From positions 117-64,116 of the forward strand of contig JAPOKA010000008.1 in assembly GCA_029977865.1 (NCBI GenBank): DNA of 64,000 nt, read 5' to 3'. The translations under genes and the position numbers were made by a program. The notes beneath the pieces were generated by a model. That model had not been told where the DNA came from. It saw only the letters and a list, made by a program, of their open reading frames with translations, and searched no databases. Below, piece by piece: positions 44,347-53,617 of this stretch. This DNA comes from a bacterium. Lineage in GTDB: Bacteria > Planctomycetota > Phycisphaerae > Phycisphaerales > SM1A02. Each line of letters opens with the position of its first letter. Position 1 is the first letter of the stretch.

Positions 44347-45488
44347 CCGTGGATCGCGACGATCGCGATGCGGAGCTGCTTCGACTCGCGGCTCGACTGG
44401 CCGTGCGAGGCCATGGCAGCGTCGAGCCCAACCCGATGGTCGGCTGCGTGGTGCTCGATCCCTCCGGTCGCGTGGTGGGACTGGGGCACCACCGCCGAAT
44501 CGGCGGAGCCCACGCCGAGATCGAGGCGCTTGCAATGGCGGGCGAGCGGGCCCGCGGAGGCAGCCTGCTCGTCACCCTCGAGCCTTGCAACCATCACGGC
44601 CGCACCGGTCCCTGCAGCGAAGCCATCATCGAGGCCGGTGTCGAACGGGTGGTCTACGGGCAGGAAGACCCGCACCCGAAGGCCTGCGGCGGAGCCGCAC
44701 GGCTGCGCGAGGCGGGCATCGAAGTCCTCGAGCGCAGCGATCTGCCCGAGGTGCGGCGCCTGAATCGCGCCTTCGTGCATCGGGTCCGCACCGGTCGCCC
44801 GTGGGTCGTCGCGAAGTGGGCGCAGACCTTGGACGGCAAGATCACCGTCGCCGCCGGCGACGGGCGATGGATCTCGAGCGGGCCGAGCCGGCGCATGGTG
44901 CACCGAGAGCGAGGCTGCTGCGATGCGATCCTCACCGGCATCGGCACCGTGCTCGCCGACGATCCGCTTCTGAATGTTCGCGGTGTCCCCGCCCGGCGGA
45001 CGCCGTTGAGGGTGGTCGTCGATCCGCGGCTCCAGATTCCCCTCGATGCTCGGCTCGTGGCCACCGCCCGCGAACAGCCGCTGCTGGTGGCCTGCGACAG
45101 CGAGTCGCTCGAAGGCGACGCAGACCTCGCCGCGCAGCTCGAGACTGCTGGCGTCGCCCTCGTCGGCCTGCCCGCGACCTCCGGTGAACTCCCCTTGCGC
45201 GATCTGCTCGAGCGACTCTCCTCGGAGTTCGGGGTCTCTCGCGTGCTCGTCGAAGCGGGCGCCGGCATCCTGGGTCGGCTCTTCCGCGATGGGCTCGTGG
45301 ACGAAGCGTGGGTCTTCGTCGCCCCTCGGGTCGTCGGAAGCGACACCGGGCTCGCCGCGGTTGCCGGCGCCACCCAAGGCGGACTCGGCCACAGCCTTGC
45401 CCTCGAACTCGAGTCGATCCGCCGTCGCGGCAGCGATCTGATCCTCGGCTACGGCGTGCCCTCGGGCGGCGCCGGGGCGAGGCCGTAG
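44343..45488 (+). CDS. ribD: Bifunctional riboflavin deaminase/reductase RibD
   Basis: Catalyses deamination and side-chain reduction in riboflavin synthesis. It is 381 residues. The N-terminal deaminase has the zinc site His57 (GGAHAEIEAL), Cys82 and Cys91 (EPCNHHGRTGPCSEAI). The C-terminal reductase begins with RPWVVAKWAQTLDGKI and contains VEAGAGILGRLF. The start overlaps the phosphatase stop by 4 nt (ATGA). Its last 40 nt overlap, tail to tail, the end of the DUF4340 gene on the other strand. No other rib gene is in the window. Confidence 0.93.
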   Translation: MTVDRDDRDAELLRLAARLAVRGHGSVEPNPMVGCVVLDPSGRVVGLGHHRRIGGAHAEIEALAMAGERARGGSLLVTLEPCNHHGRTGPCSEAIIEAGVERVVYGQEDPHPKACGGAARLREAGIEVLERSDLPEVRRLNRAFVHRVRTGRPWVVAKWAQTLDGKITVAAGDGRWISSGPSRRMVHRERGCCDAILTGIGTVLADDPLLNVRGVPARRTPLRVVVDPRLQIPLDARLVATAREQPLLVACDSESLEGDADLAAQLETAGVALVGLPATSGELPLRDLLERLSSEFGVSRVLVEAGAGILGRLFRDGLVDEAWVFVAPRVVGSDTGLAAVAGATQGGLGHSLALELESIRRRGSDLILGYGVPSGGAGARP

Positions 45489-46864
45489 TCCGCCCCGCGG
45501 AGCGACGGAGCGAAACTCGCCGGGAAGACCCGCATCACGTCGTCGCCGTTGTCGAGCGCCCATCGCGAGGTCTCGGGGTCGCGGGCGATCCGCACCGCAT
45601 CGAGCGGTCGCCCCCCCACTCCGGAGAGGATCGCCATCGCCTCGAGGAGCTCCTGCGGGAATCCTCCAACCGCGATCTCCGGCGCTCGCGCTGCGGTGAG
45701 CTTCTCGAGCAGACTCTCGGCGCGAGCTCGCTCGACCGGCACCGTCTGCGTCACCGAGCCGTCGCCGGCAAGTCTCTCCGCCACGAAACCGTCGAGTTCC
45801 CGACGGATCCTGAAGCTCTCCGCGGCGGTTCGAATCTCGACCGCGGCGATCTCCGACGCCGGCACCGCCGTGCCGGTGGGATCGATGAGGGCGGTCACCG
45901 GTCGCAGCAGGGTCGATCGCGCCCCTTCGCCGAGCAGCACGACCACCGGCCGCCCTTCGACCATCGCAAAGCGATCGGTCGAGCCGGGACCGAACAGGCC
46001 TCCGAGGCGAATCGCCTCCCGCTCGAGTTCGATGCCACCATCCGGTCGCGGCGACGCTCGCTCGAGCACCAGCGTCTCGGCTGGCGCATCGAGGCCGTAG
46101 CGGGCCAGATCCGTCGGCTCGTCCTCGAAGAACGCCGCCGATTCGACTCGCGCCAGCGCCGCGAGCCATGCTTCGACCGCCTCGCGATCGAGACGGGTGG
46201 AGATCGGCGACTCGAGCGACCAGCTCTTGCCCTCGCGAACCGCCCGCACCTCCTGGCCGTCGGCGAACTGAAGTCGAATCCGATCGACCGGCCCGGCGGG
46301 GAGATCGAGCAGCTGCTTGCGGCGCCACTCGCGCGGATGATGCTCGACGATCCGGTCGTGAAGGCCGGTGTCGACTGCGAGCACCCGCTCCTCACCGCGG
46401 CGCCGCGCCCAGGCTCGTCCGGCGACGGTGGGTCGGCCGAGCTCCAACACCTCGCGATGACGTTCACCCGACTCGTCGGTCCACCCGAACTCGATCGCCG
46501 CGACCGGAGGCTCGAGCCCGAGCGAGGCGAGACCGCGATCGGCCTCGAGTTCGGCAAGCTCGACGGCGCGGCTCGCGGCGAGCGCTTCCGCCGCCACCGC
46601 ATGCCGTCGCATCGAGAACGACTCCAGCGGATGCTCAAAGGGCTCGACCTGCCTCCAGGCGGTTCCCTCGCGGCGGAAGACCCATTCCGGCTCGTCCCCC
46701 CGCACCAGGCGAATCTCGTCGATGCGATCAACCGGCAGTTCGCCCGCCGTGAACACCGGCTGCGGACCGCTCGCGACGACCTCGGGACGCCGCAGCAGCC
46801 ATGCCGCGGCAGCGGCGAGCACGATGGCCGCGATCCACCAGGAGAGCGTCGACCGCACGCTCAT
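45449..46864 (-). CDS. DUF4340 protein of a Gld-like ABC cassette
   Basis: A 471-residue protein with one N-terminal membrane anchor (LSWWIAAIVLAAAAAWLL) and a long extracytoplasmic part of repeated beta-rich DUF4340-type units (IDEIRLVRGDEPEWVFRREG, VDRIRLQFADGQEVRAV). It starts at the ATG overlapping the stop of the permease gene (46861-46864, ATGA). DUF4340 genes commonly follow GldG-like transporter genes. The function is unknown. Confidence 0.85.
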   Translation of the reverse strand: MSVRSTLSWWIAAIVLAAAAAWLLRRPEVVASGPQPVFTAGELPVDRIDEIRLVRGDEPEWVFRREGTAWRQVEPFEHPLESFSMRRHAVAAEALAASRAVELAELEADRGLASLGLEPPVAAIEFGWTDESGERHREVLELGRPTVAGRAWARRRGEERVLAVDTGLHDRIVEHHPREWRRKQLLDLPAGPVDRIRLQFADGQEVRAVREGKSWSLESPISTRLDREAVEAWLAALARVESAAFFEDEPTDLARYGLDAPAETLVLERASPRPDGGIELEREAIRLGGLFGPGSTDRFAMVEGRPVVVLLGEGARSTLLRPVTALIDPTGTAVPASEIAAVEIRTAAESFRIRRELDGFVAERLAGDGSVTQTVPVERARAESLLEKLTAARAPEIAVGGFPQELLEAMAILSGVGGRPLDAVRIARDPETSRWALDNGDDVMRVFPASFAPSLRGADYGLAPAPPEGTP

Positions 46865-49557
46865 GCCGCGTGCTCCCTTCGCCAGACCACCACCGCGCCG
46901 AACACGAGCGGCAGCACCGGAAAGCCCACCAACACCGCAGCCACCCACCCGCTTCGGATCGCGGGCGTGATGCCGGCGAGCCGCGCCACCTCGCGGCCGG
47001 AGCCTCCGCTTGCGACCCACTCGTCGAGTCCTGCAAGCCAGGCGACGCCGCTGCGGGCCAGTTCGCGATTGCCCGGGTTCGCGAAGGCCACCCGCTCGCC
47101 GCCGAGTTCCACGGTGCGATCGGCGAGGTTCGAGAGCATCCAACCGCTTGAACCCACCACCACCGCTCGCTGCGCGCTTCCGCCAGGGCGAGTTCGCTCC
47201 ACCGCCACCACCATGGGCAGCTCGCGATCCTGCCGTTTCGCCTCGGGGACCTCCTCGACGTCCCGCAGGCGCCGCCAGTCCTCTTCGAGCCACCGCGACT
47301 CCGAGGCAGGCAACGAAAGCACCGACTTCGCGCCGCCCTCGGGCTCGTCGATCGGAACCGGATAGAAGACCAGGAGCGACTGGCCGTCGAGCGCCCGACC
47401 GAGCGGGTGTTCGACGGCACCGTTCGAAGCAAGGTGCAGCGGCTGGGTCGCGGGGCGTCCCTGCTCGTCGCCGACCAGTTCGAGAATGGTCCGCGAAGTG
47501 TCCCCACGCACCCCGAGCGATGCCGCCAGTTCGGCCCACGGATCTCGACCGCCGAGGAGCGGCAGCACACTTGGCGCCAGGCTCAACATGACCGGATCAC
47601 CGGCCTCGATGCGACCCCGGGTCGCCGCGATCAAGGCTCGTTCCGCCTCGTCGGGCTCGACGCTGGACCGCCGCAGCGGCGGGATCGCCACGAACACCGC
47701 CCGGCGGCCCGACTCGAGGGTGGGCTCGCCGCCCGCGGCGGCATTCCACTCCCGCACCTCGAAACGAGCCGCGCGAAGTTCGTCCGCGATGGCGGCGAGG
47801 TCGCCTCCCTCCGGCGTGCGCCGCAGCATCGAGGCGGGCTCGACGTGCATGAACACCACCACCGGTGGCGACTCGATGAGGCTCGCGCGAATCGCCGCAG
47901 CAAGCAGCTGCTCTCCGCGGAATCGCCGGTCGAAGCGAACCGTCTCCTCGCCGGTGAAGGACGATCGCGGCAGCAGTTGCCAACCCGGCACCACGATGGC
48001 GCCGGACGGGCCGCTGATCACCGCCGCCTCGCCGCCGCCGATCGCCGCGGCGATCTGACCGAGCCGCGGCGGCGGCAGTCGCTCGAGCCGATCCATGCTG
48101 CTGCGCAATCGCGCCGCGATCCGCTGCGCCGCACCGTCTCGCGCCAGACCTTCGACGAGTTGGTCCGACCGCAGGCGATGGTGCGCCACGAGCACGCTGC
48201 GGGCCGACTCGAAGTCCGGGAAGGGACTCGAGGGCGACGTCGCGAGATACACCTCGATCTCCCCTCGCAGCCGCGGACCGGTGGTGGCGACCTGCTCGAG
48301 CATCGAGGCCACCGCGGCTTCGGCAGCGCCGTCTTCGCCGCGGGTCCGCGCCGCCGCGATGCGAGCCTTCGCCGCCGGCAGCCGCTCGTCGGCGTAGGCC
48401 ACGAGTTCGTCGAGACCGGCGAGTCCCTCGTCGATCGCGTCCGAGTAGGCCTCCGACTCCGATGCATGGGCCGCTGCGAGCGACTCGAGCAGCCGCTCGT
48501 AGCGAGGCAGGTCTCCGGGGTCGGTGGGATCGAGCCGTCCGACCGACAGCGACCGTGCCGCCTCGCCGAACCGACGCAGCACTTCGTCGAGCTGCTCGAG
48601 CAAGGCGCGGTCGCCCTCTTCCGGGACCACCAGCATTTCGATCGACCATGCACCTTCCAGCGAACCGAGCAGCGCCGCGGTCTGCGGCGAGAGGCTGTAG
48701 GCGCGGGTGCGGGTGAGGTCGAGCCGCGTTCGCAGCGCAGGGCTCGTCGCGATCGCCACCACCGCGACCGCGCAGAGTGCCATCGCAAGCACCCGCAGCG
48801 TTCCGTGCGCCAGCCGCCCGAGTCGCGCCACTCCGGCGGGACGCAGACGGCGTCCGCGGGCGAGCGCCAACGCGGCCAAGGCCAGGAAGAGCGTCGAAGC
48901 CGCCGCGAACCACGCGAGGTTCGCGGTGTCGAAGAGCCCGATCACGAAGGCATCGAGTCGCTGCAGCGGGTCGAGCGGTTCGAGCCACCGGTTGGCCGCA
49001 GGGCCGAGCCAGATGGGAAGCAACTTCACCGAGATCACAAGGGCCAGGCACGGAAACATCGCACCGAGGTAGGCGAGCACCTGACTCGAGGTGAGGGTCG
49101 AGGCGAGGATGCCCAGCGCCGCCACCGTCGAACCCACCAGCAGCAGGCCGAGCAGGCCGCAGGCCAGTTCTCCGAAGTCCGGCGCTCCGTGTTGCTCGAG
49201 GGGGATCGCCAGGACGAGCGCCGGCAGCAGCATCGTCGCGAGAATCACCACCGCGGCGACGAACTTGCCGACCACCAGCGCCGACTCTCCCACCGGCGCC
49301 GTCGAGAGAATCTCGAGCGTGCCCTGCCGACGCTCCTCCGCGAAGCTCCGCATCGCCACCGCCGGGGCGAAGAGCAGCATCGCCCATCCCAACGCCACCA
49401 GCACCGGACGAAGGTTGGCGAGTTCGCCGTCGCGGAAGCCGACCGAAGAGAAGACCACCGCTGCGAGCAGCCCCGAGGCGGCGAGCAGCACCCACGCGAG
49501 CGGGGTCACGAAGGCGGACTGCACCTCGCGGCGAGCGATGGCCAGCGCAGCGTTCAT
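46861..49557 (-). CDS. Fused GldF-GldG-like ABC transporter permease/auxiliary protein
   Basis: An 898-residue membrane protein. Residues about 1-245 are an ABC-2-type permease with six hydrophobic segments (RREVQSAFVTPLAWVLLAA, MRSFAEERRQGTLEILSTAPV). A membrane segment near 260-280 then leads into a GldG-like extracytoplasmic domain (TRTRAYSLSPQTAALLGSLE, FDRRFRGEQLLAAAIRASLI), and a final membrane helix lies at the C-terminus. In Bacteroidota these are two genes, gldF and gldG; here they are one reading frame. The start at ATG 49557 overlaps the ATPase gene stop by 4 nt. Substrate unknown. Confidence 0.85.
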   Translation of the reverse strand: MNAALAIARREVQSAFVTPLAWVLLAASGLLAAVVFSSVGFRDGELANLRPVLVALGWAMLLFAPAVAMRSFAEERRQGTLEILSTAPVGESALVVGKFVAAVVILATMLLPALVLAIPLEQHGAPDFGELACGLLGLLLVGSTVAALGILASTLTSSQVLAYLGAMFPCLALVISVKLLPIWLGPAANRWLEPLDPLQRLDAFVIGLFDTANLAWFAAASTLFLALAALALARGRRLRPAGVARLGRLAHGTLRVLAMALCAVAVVAIATSPALRTRLDLTRTRAYSLSPQTAALLGSLEGAWSIEMLVVPEEGDRALLEQLDEVLRRFGEAARSLSVGRLDPTDPGDLPRYERLLESLAAAHASESEAYSDAIDEGLAGLDELVAYADERLPAAKARIAAARTRGEDGAAEAAVASMLEQVATTGPRLRGEIEVYLATSPSSPFPDFESARSVLVAHHRLRSDQLVEGLARDGAAQRIAARLRSSMDRLERLPPPRLGQIAAAIGGGEAAVISGPSGAIVVPGWQLLPRSSFTGEETVRFDRRFRGEQLLAAAIRASLIESPPVVVFMHVEPASMLRRTPEGGDLAAIADELRAARFEVREWNAAAGGEPTLESGRRAVFVAIPPLRRSSVEPDEAERALIAATRGRIEAGDPVMLSLAPSVLPLLGGRDPWAELAASLGVRGDTSRTILELVGDEQGRPATQPLHLASNGAVEHPLGRALDGQSLLVFYPVPIDEPEGGAKSVLSLPASESRWLEEDWRRLRDVEEVPEAKRQDRELPMVVAVERTRPGGSAQRAVVVGSSGWMLSNLADRTVELGGERVAFANPGNRELARSGVAWLAGLDEWVASGGSGREVARLAGITPAIRSGWVAAVLVGFPVLPLVFGAVVVWRREHAA

Positions 49558-50486
49558 GGTCTCGCGGCTCCGGCGAGTTCCATGAAGACCGCCTCGAGGG
49601 AGGGCGCTTCGAGGTGCAGGTCCCGCACCCGACCGCCCTGCTCGACGATCGCGGCGGCCAAGTGTTCGCGGGCGTCCTTCCTCGTGCGGAGGCGATAGCG
49701 CTGCCATCGCCCGTCCTCGGAGGCTTCGAGCACCTCGATCGACTCGAGACCCGACTGCGCTGTCACGGACGCGAGATCCCTCAGGTCGGTCTCGAGCAGG
49801 ATCGAGTGGACGGCGGAGGCGGTGGCGCTCTGCCGCAACTCCTGCAGCAACCCTGTCGCCACCAGGCGACCTCCCAGAATCAGCACCACGCGATCACAGA
49901 GCGTCTCGACCTCTGCCAACAGGTGGCTGCTGAGCAGCACCGTCCGACCCTGCGCGAACTCGCGGACGAGGTCGCGGAACTCGCGGACCTGGAAGGGATC
50001 GAGCCCCTCGGTGGGTTCGTCGAGAAGCAGCACCGCCGGATCACCCAGCAAGGCCGCCGCGAGCCCGACCCGCTGGCGAAAGCCGCGACTCAAGGTGCCG
50101 ACAAGGCGTCTCCGCACCGAATCGAGTCCGCACCGCCCACAGACCCGCGCGATCTCGTCATGTCGCGATCCGCTCCTGCCGGCGATCGCCCAGCGAAACG
50201 CGAGGTACTCCTCGACCCGCATCTCCGGATAGGCCGGGGCCGACTCGGGCAGGTAGCCGATGCGGCGGCGGGCCTCCCGCCATGCCGCCACGGCGTCGAC
50301 TCCATCGATCTCGATGCGACCGGCATCGGGACGCAGCAGACCGGTCAACATCCGCAGGGTGGTCGACTTGCCCGATCCGTTCGGACCGAGGAACCCGCAA
50401 ATGCTGCCCCGCGGGACCTCGAAGGAGAGCCCGCAGACCGCCTCCACCGATCCGAAACGCTTGCTCAGACTGTTGGCGCGAATCAT
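49554..50486 (-). CDS. GldA-like ABC transporter ATP-binding protein
   Basis: A 310-residue ATPase of the ABC-2/GldA type. Walker A is GPNGSGKSTT, the signature LSRGFRQRVGLAAALL, Walker B VLLLDEPTEGLD and the switch LLSSHLLAEV. The C-terminal extension of about 90 residues, ending in PSLEAVFMELAG, is usual for this class. It is the first gene of a three-gene cassette overlapping by 4 nt at each junction (ATPase, permease, DUF4340). A longer in-frame ORF upstream runs into the divergent GAF gene and is rejected; the ATG at 50486 begins with IRANSLSKRFG. Confidence 0.92.
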   Translation of the reverse strand: MIRANSLSKRFGSVEAVCGLSFEVPRGSICGFLGPNGSGKSTTLRMLTGLLRPDAGRIEIDGVDAVAAWREARRRIGYLPESAPAYPEMRVEEYLAFRWAIAGRSGSRHDEIARVCGRCGLDSVRRRLVGTLSRGFRQRVGLAAALLGDPAVLLLDEPTEGLDPFQVREFRDLVREFAQGRTVLLSSHLLAEVETLCDRVVLILGGRLVATGLLQELRQSATASAVHSILLETDLRDLASVTAQSGLESIEVLEASEDGRWQRYRLRTRKDAREHLAAAIVEQGGRVRDLHLEAPSLEAVFMELAGAARP

Positions 50487-50703
50487 GGGTCGAGTGCGGG
50501 GGGTGGCAGGCTCGGGGTCGCGCGGTGCGGAGAAGGCGATCGACGCGAAGCGCGAGTCTACTGCAGCCGTGCTCGCGATTGAGCCGAACACTCGGGCACC
50601 ATCGTGGTGCGCGGAGCCGGCGCCGTGGATCTCATGTTGCCCCGGATCTCGGCTCTTCATTAGACTCCTGCTCGGATCCCGATCGCCTCGATCGCCACGC
50701 CCG

Positions 50704-52341
50704 ATGCCGGCCAATCCTTCGCGGCTGCTGGTCTTTCCCGACCTTCGCTCGCTCGAGTCCCTCGAGCCGGCGGTCCGCTCCGCCCTCGAAGGGCGGTTCA
50801 AGCTGGTGGTAGCCGAGCAGCCCAGGCGGCGCGGGTTCGACGAGATCGCGGCGCTGGAGACCATCAGCCGACTCGGCGAGGGCGTGGGCCTGGTCGAGTC
50901 GAGCGGCGAGATCCTGTGGATGAACGGCCGACTCTCGGCTGCCTCCCCCGAGGCGCTGCGGCGCTTTGCCGATGCGTGCGTCCGCGGTCTGCGCGAGCTC
51001 TCCGAGGGGCAAGGCACCGGCGACGCCGAGCCCCCCGGCTCGGTCCGCAACACCATTCGCCTTGATGACACCGCATTCGAGGTGGTGGTGGCGGCGGTGC
51101 CCGGCGAGGGTCCGCCGCGCGCGATCGGCCTCATGCTCGACATCACCGCAAGCCGGCGAATCCAGGACCGCGTGGAGGCGGTCGACGTCGCCGGTGGCGA
51201 ACTGCTCGACATCGATCAGCAGTGGATCTCGCAACCGGTCACCACCCGATTGCGGCGGATCGAGGAACGGCTCATCCTCGGCATCGACTCGGTGCTTCCG
51301 GGTGGCAGCGGCGAACTGGCCTTTGAAGTTCGACTGATCGACCCGCGAAACCAACAGCTCGAACTGGTGATGTCGCGGGGCATCGAGCCCCTGCCGATCG
51401 GTCAGCGGATCTTCGCCCGCGGCGACGGCCAAGGCATCTCCGGCCTGGTCGCCTCGACCGGCCAGGGCTACATCTGCCGCGACGCAGCCGACGATCCGCA
51501 CTACCTGCCGGGACTCTCCAAGGGCCGTAGCAGCGTCACCGTGCCACTTCGCCGAGGCGAGGTCGTGATCGGAACCCTCGACGTCGAGTCGACCGAAGCC
51601 GACCGATTCGACGACGAAGACCGGCTCTGCCTCGAGCTCTACGCCCGCTACCTCGGCCTAGCACTCAACATCCTCGACATGCTGGTCGTGGAGCGCTACA
51701 CCACCAATCGGCAGGTCGCGGAGAACGTGCTCGGTGAGTTGAAGGCACCTCTCGAGGGTCTGAGGGCGACCCTCGCGATCGTCGAGCGTTCGCAGGAAGG
51801 CCCGGTGGCGGAGATCGCCGGGCCCCTGCGCGAGGCGATCGCGGCGATCGATGCCCGACTCGCCTCCTCGACCTCGGGACCGCAGTCGATCCTTGGGGCC
51901 GAAGAGTTCCTGCGCGATGCGGCACTCGAGGAGAGCCTCGCCGGACGCCGGGTGCTGGTGGCCGACGACGAGCCGCAGATCCGTCAGACCATTCGTGCGG
52001 TGCTCGAACGCCGGGGCTGCGAGGTGGTGGTCTGCGACGACGGCGCCGGCGCCATCGAGGCGATCGAGGCCTCCGTTCGCGAGGGCGGGAAGCGCTTCGA
52101 ACTGGTGATCAGCGACGTGCGCATGCCCGACCGCAACGGCTACGAGGTCTTCCGGGCGACCAAGGAGGCCTCCCGCGAGACGCCGGTGATCCTCATGACC
52201 GGATTCGGATACGACCCGCACCACTCGATCGTCCGATCCAGCCAGGAGGGGCTGCACTGCTTCCTCTTCAAGCCCTTCCAGGTCGGGCAACTGCTCGAAG
52301 AGGTGCACAAGGCCCTCGCGGGACCGGTGGGTTCGACCTGA
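50704..52341 (+). CDS. GAF-response regulator hybrid without kinase domain
   Basis: A 545-residue cytoplasmic signalling protein. The N-terminal part (1-160) is divergent and may include a PAS-like fold. A GAF domain lies at about 185-345 (ISGLVASTGQGYICRDAADD, VTVPLRRGEVVIGTLDVES). A helical linker (about 345-410) precedes a C-terminal REC domain with Asp421/Asp422, phosphoacceptor Asp471 in ISDVRMPDRNG and Lys523 in LFKPF. The linker resembles a degenerate kinase dimerisation region, but no ATPase domain or phospho-His H-box is seen. TAGACT at 50661-50666 may be the -10 element. Confidence 0.83.
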   Translation: MPANPSRLLVFPDLRSLESLEPAVRSALEGRFKLVVAEQPRRRGFDEIAALETISRLGEGVGLVESSGEILWMNGRLSAASPEALRRFADACVRGLRELSEGQGTGDAEPPGSVRNTIRLDDTAFEVVVAAVPGEGPPRAIGLMLDITASRRIQDRVEAVDVAGGELLDIDQQWISQPVTTRLRRIEERLILGIDSVLPGGSGELAFEVRLIDPRNQQLELVMSRGIEPLPIGQRIFARGDGQGISGLVASTGQGYICRDAADDPHYLPGLSKGRSSVTVPLRRGEVVIGTLDVESTEADRFDDEDRLCLELYARYLGLALNILDMLVVERYTTNRQVAENVLGELKAPLEGLRATLAIVERSQEGPVAEIAGPLREAIAAIDARLASSTSGPQSILGAEEFLRDAALEESLAGRRVLVADDEPQIRQTIRAVLERRGCEVVVCDDGAGAIEAIEASVREGGKRFELVISDVRMPDRNGYEVFRATKEASRETPVILMTGFGYDPHHSIVRSSQEGLHCFLFKPFQVGQLLEEVHKALAGPVGST

Positions 52342-52360
52342 CGGCCGGAACGACCTTCCG

Positions 52361-53353
52361 TCAGCCCGCCACTGCGGCCGCGATCCGCTCGAGGCCCTCG
52401 TGATCGCGAACGATGCGGATCTGCTCGAATCCGACATGGTCGAGGAGGGACCGCACCGCCGCGGCCTGATCGAACTGGAACTCGAGAAAGATCCCGCCGC
52501 CGCTCCGGAGCAGTGCGCGAGCCTGCGGCACCAGCCTTCGAATCGCGTCCAGCCCATCCCGGCCGCCGCGAAGGGCGAGGGTTGGCTCGTGGTCGCGGAC
52601 ATTGACGGCGACCCGTTCCCATTCCGAGTCGCTGATGTAGGGCAGGTTCGCACAGACGAAGTCGAGCGGGGCCTCGCCGCCGAGGGGCTCGAGCAAGTCG
52701 CCCCGTCGGAACGAGATCGCCTCGGCCACCCCGTGCCGAGCGGCGTTGCGGCGAGCCACTTCGAGCGCCTCCGCAGAGAGATCGATCGCCTCGATTCGAA
52801 GTTCGGCGGGACCCGCTGCCCGTGGACTCACCACCGCCTCGGCGTCGCGGACCGCGTCCGCGCCAAGCATCCGCTGCAGCCGCACCGCCTCGAACTGGTC
52901 GCTCACCCGCGGCCGGGGCCGCGACTCCGCCACGATGGTCGTGGCGATGCAGCCGCTCCCGGTTCCCACGTCTGCGCCGCGAAGGGGCGTCTGCCGGCAC
53001 GCCCGGATCCAACGAATCGCCTCCTCCACCAGGGTCTCTGTCGCCGGACGCGGAATGAGCACCGCCGGTCCCACCTCGAAGGCGCGAGCGTAGAACCACG
53101 CTTCGCCGAGCAGGTACTGGATCGGCTCGTGCCTGGCCGCTCGGGCGACCAGTTCGCGGAGCCGTGCCCGCTCCTCGACCGACGCCGGCCGCTCCGGCTC
53201 CATGTAGAGGTGGACGCGCTCGCCGCCAATGACGGAGGCAAGCAACAGTTCGGCCGCGACCCGCGGGCTGTCGACCTCGTTCCGCTCGAGATGTTGGCGA
53301 ATCCAGCTCAGAAGCGCTCGCGTCGTCCAAGTCTGGGAATCGGTGGCGGTCAT
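52361..53353 (-). CDS. prmC: Release factor glutamine methyltransferase, atypical
   Basis: N5-glutamine methyltransferase acting on the GGQ of peptide release factors. It is 330 residues. The N-terminal helical domain is followed by LIPRPATETLVE and SAM motif I DVGTGSGCIA (about 128-137). The catalytic motif reads NLPYI (236-240) rather than NPPYI. Between motif I and the AIDLSAEALEVA strand lies an extra segment of about 40 residues (145-187) not found in standard PrmC. Both oddities leave some doubt about substrate, but overall order and length support PrmC. It is convergent with the GAF-REC gene. Confidence 0.85.
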   Translation of the reverse strand: MTATDSQTWTTRALLSWIRQHLERNEVDSPRVAAELLLASVIGGERVHLYMEPERPASVEERARLRELVARAARHEPIQYLLGEAWFYARAFEVGPAVLIPRPATETLVEEAIRWIRACRQTPLRGADVGTGSGCIATTIVAESRPRPRVSDQFEAVRLQRMLGADAVRDAEAVVSPRAAGPAELRIEAIDLSAEALEVARRNAARHGVAEAISFRRGDLLEPLGGEAPLDFVCANLPYISDSEWERVAVNVRDHEPTLALRGGRDGLDAIRRLVPQARALLRSGGGIFLEFQFDQAAAVRSLLDHVGFEQIRIVRDHEGLERIAAAVAG

Positions 53354-53617
53354 GGATCTGGGTCTGAACTCGAGGGATTGGAGTCGTGAAGCGTAGCCGC
53401 GCGGCCATTCCCGGCGTCGCGCTGCTGCGGTTCGTCCCTCTCGGCGGAAACGCCCGCTTGCCCGCAGAATCGTGCTGCTCTTCGCTCGGTATCATCCCCC
53501 CGCGGGTCGACCGTGCGTACGGTTCCCTTCGCCCGCCTGCTTCCACTTGTCAATCGCTTCCGGCCGCAGCCTGCGGCGGCGTCGGCATCGCCACCTGAAC
53601 TCCAATCCTCCCTCCGC

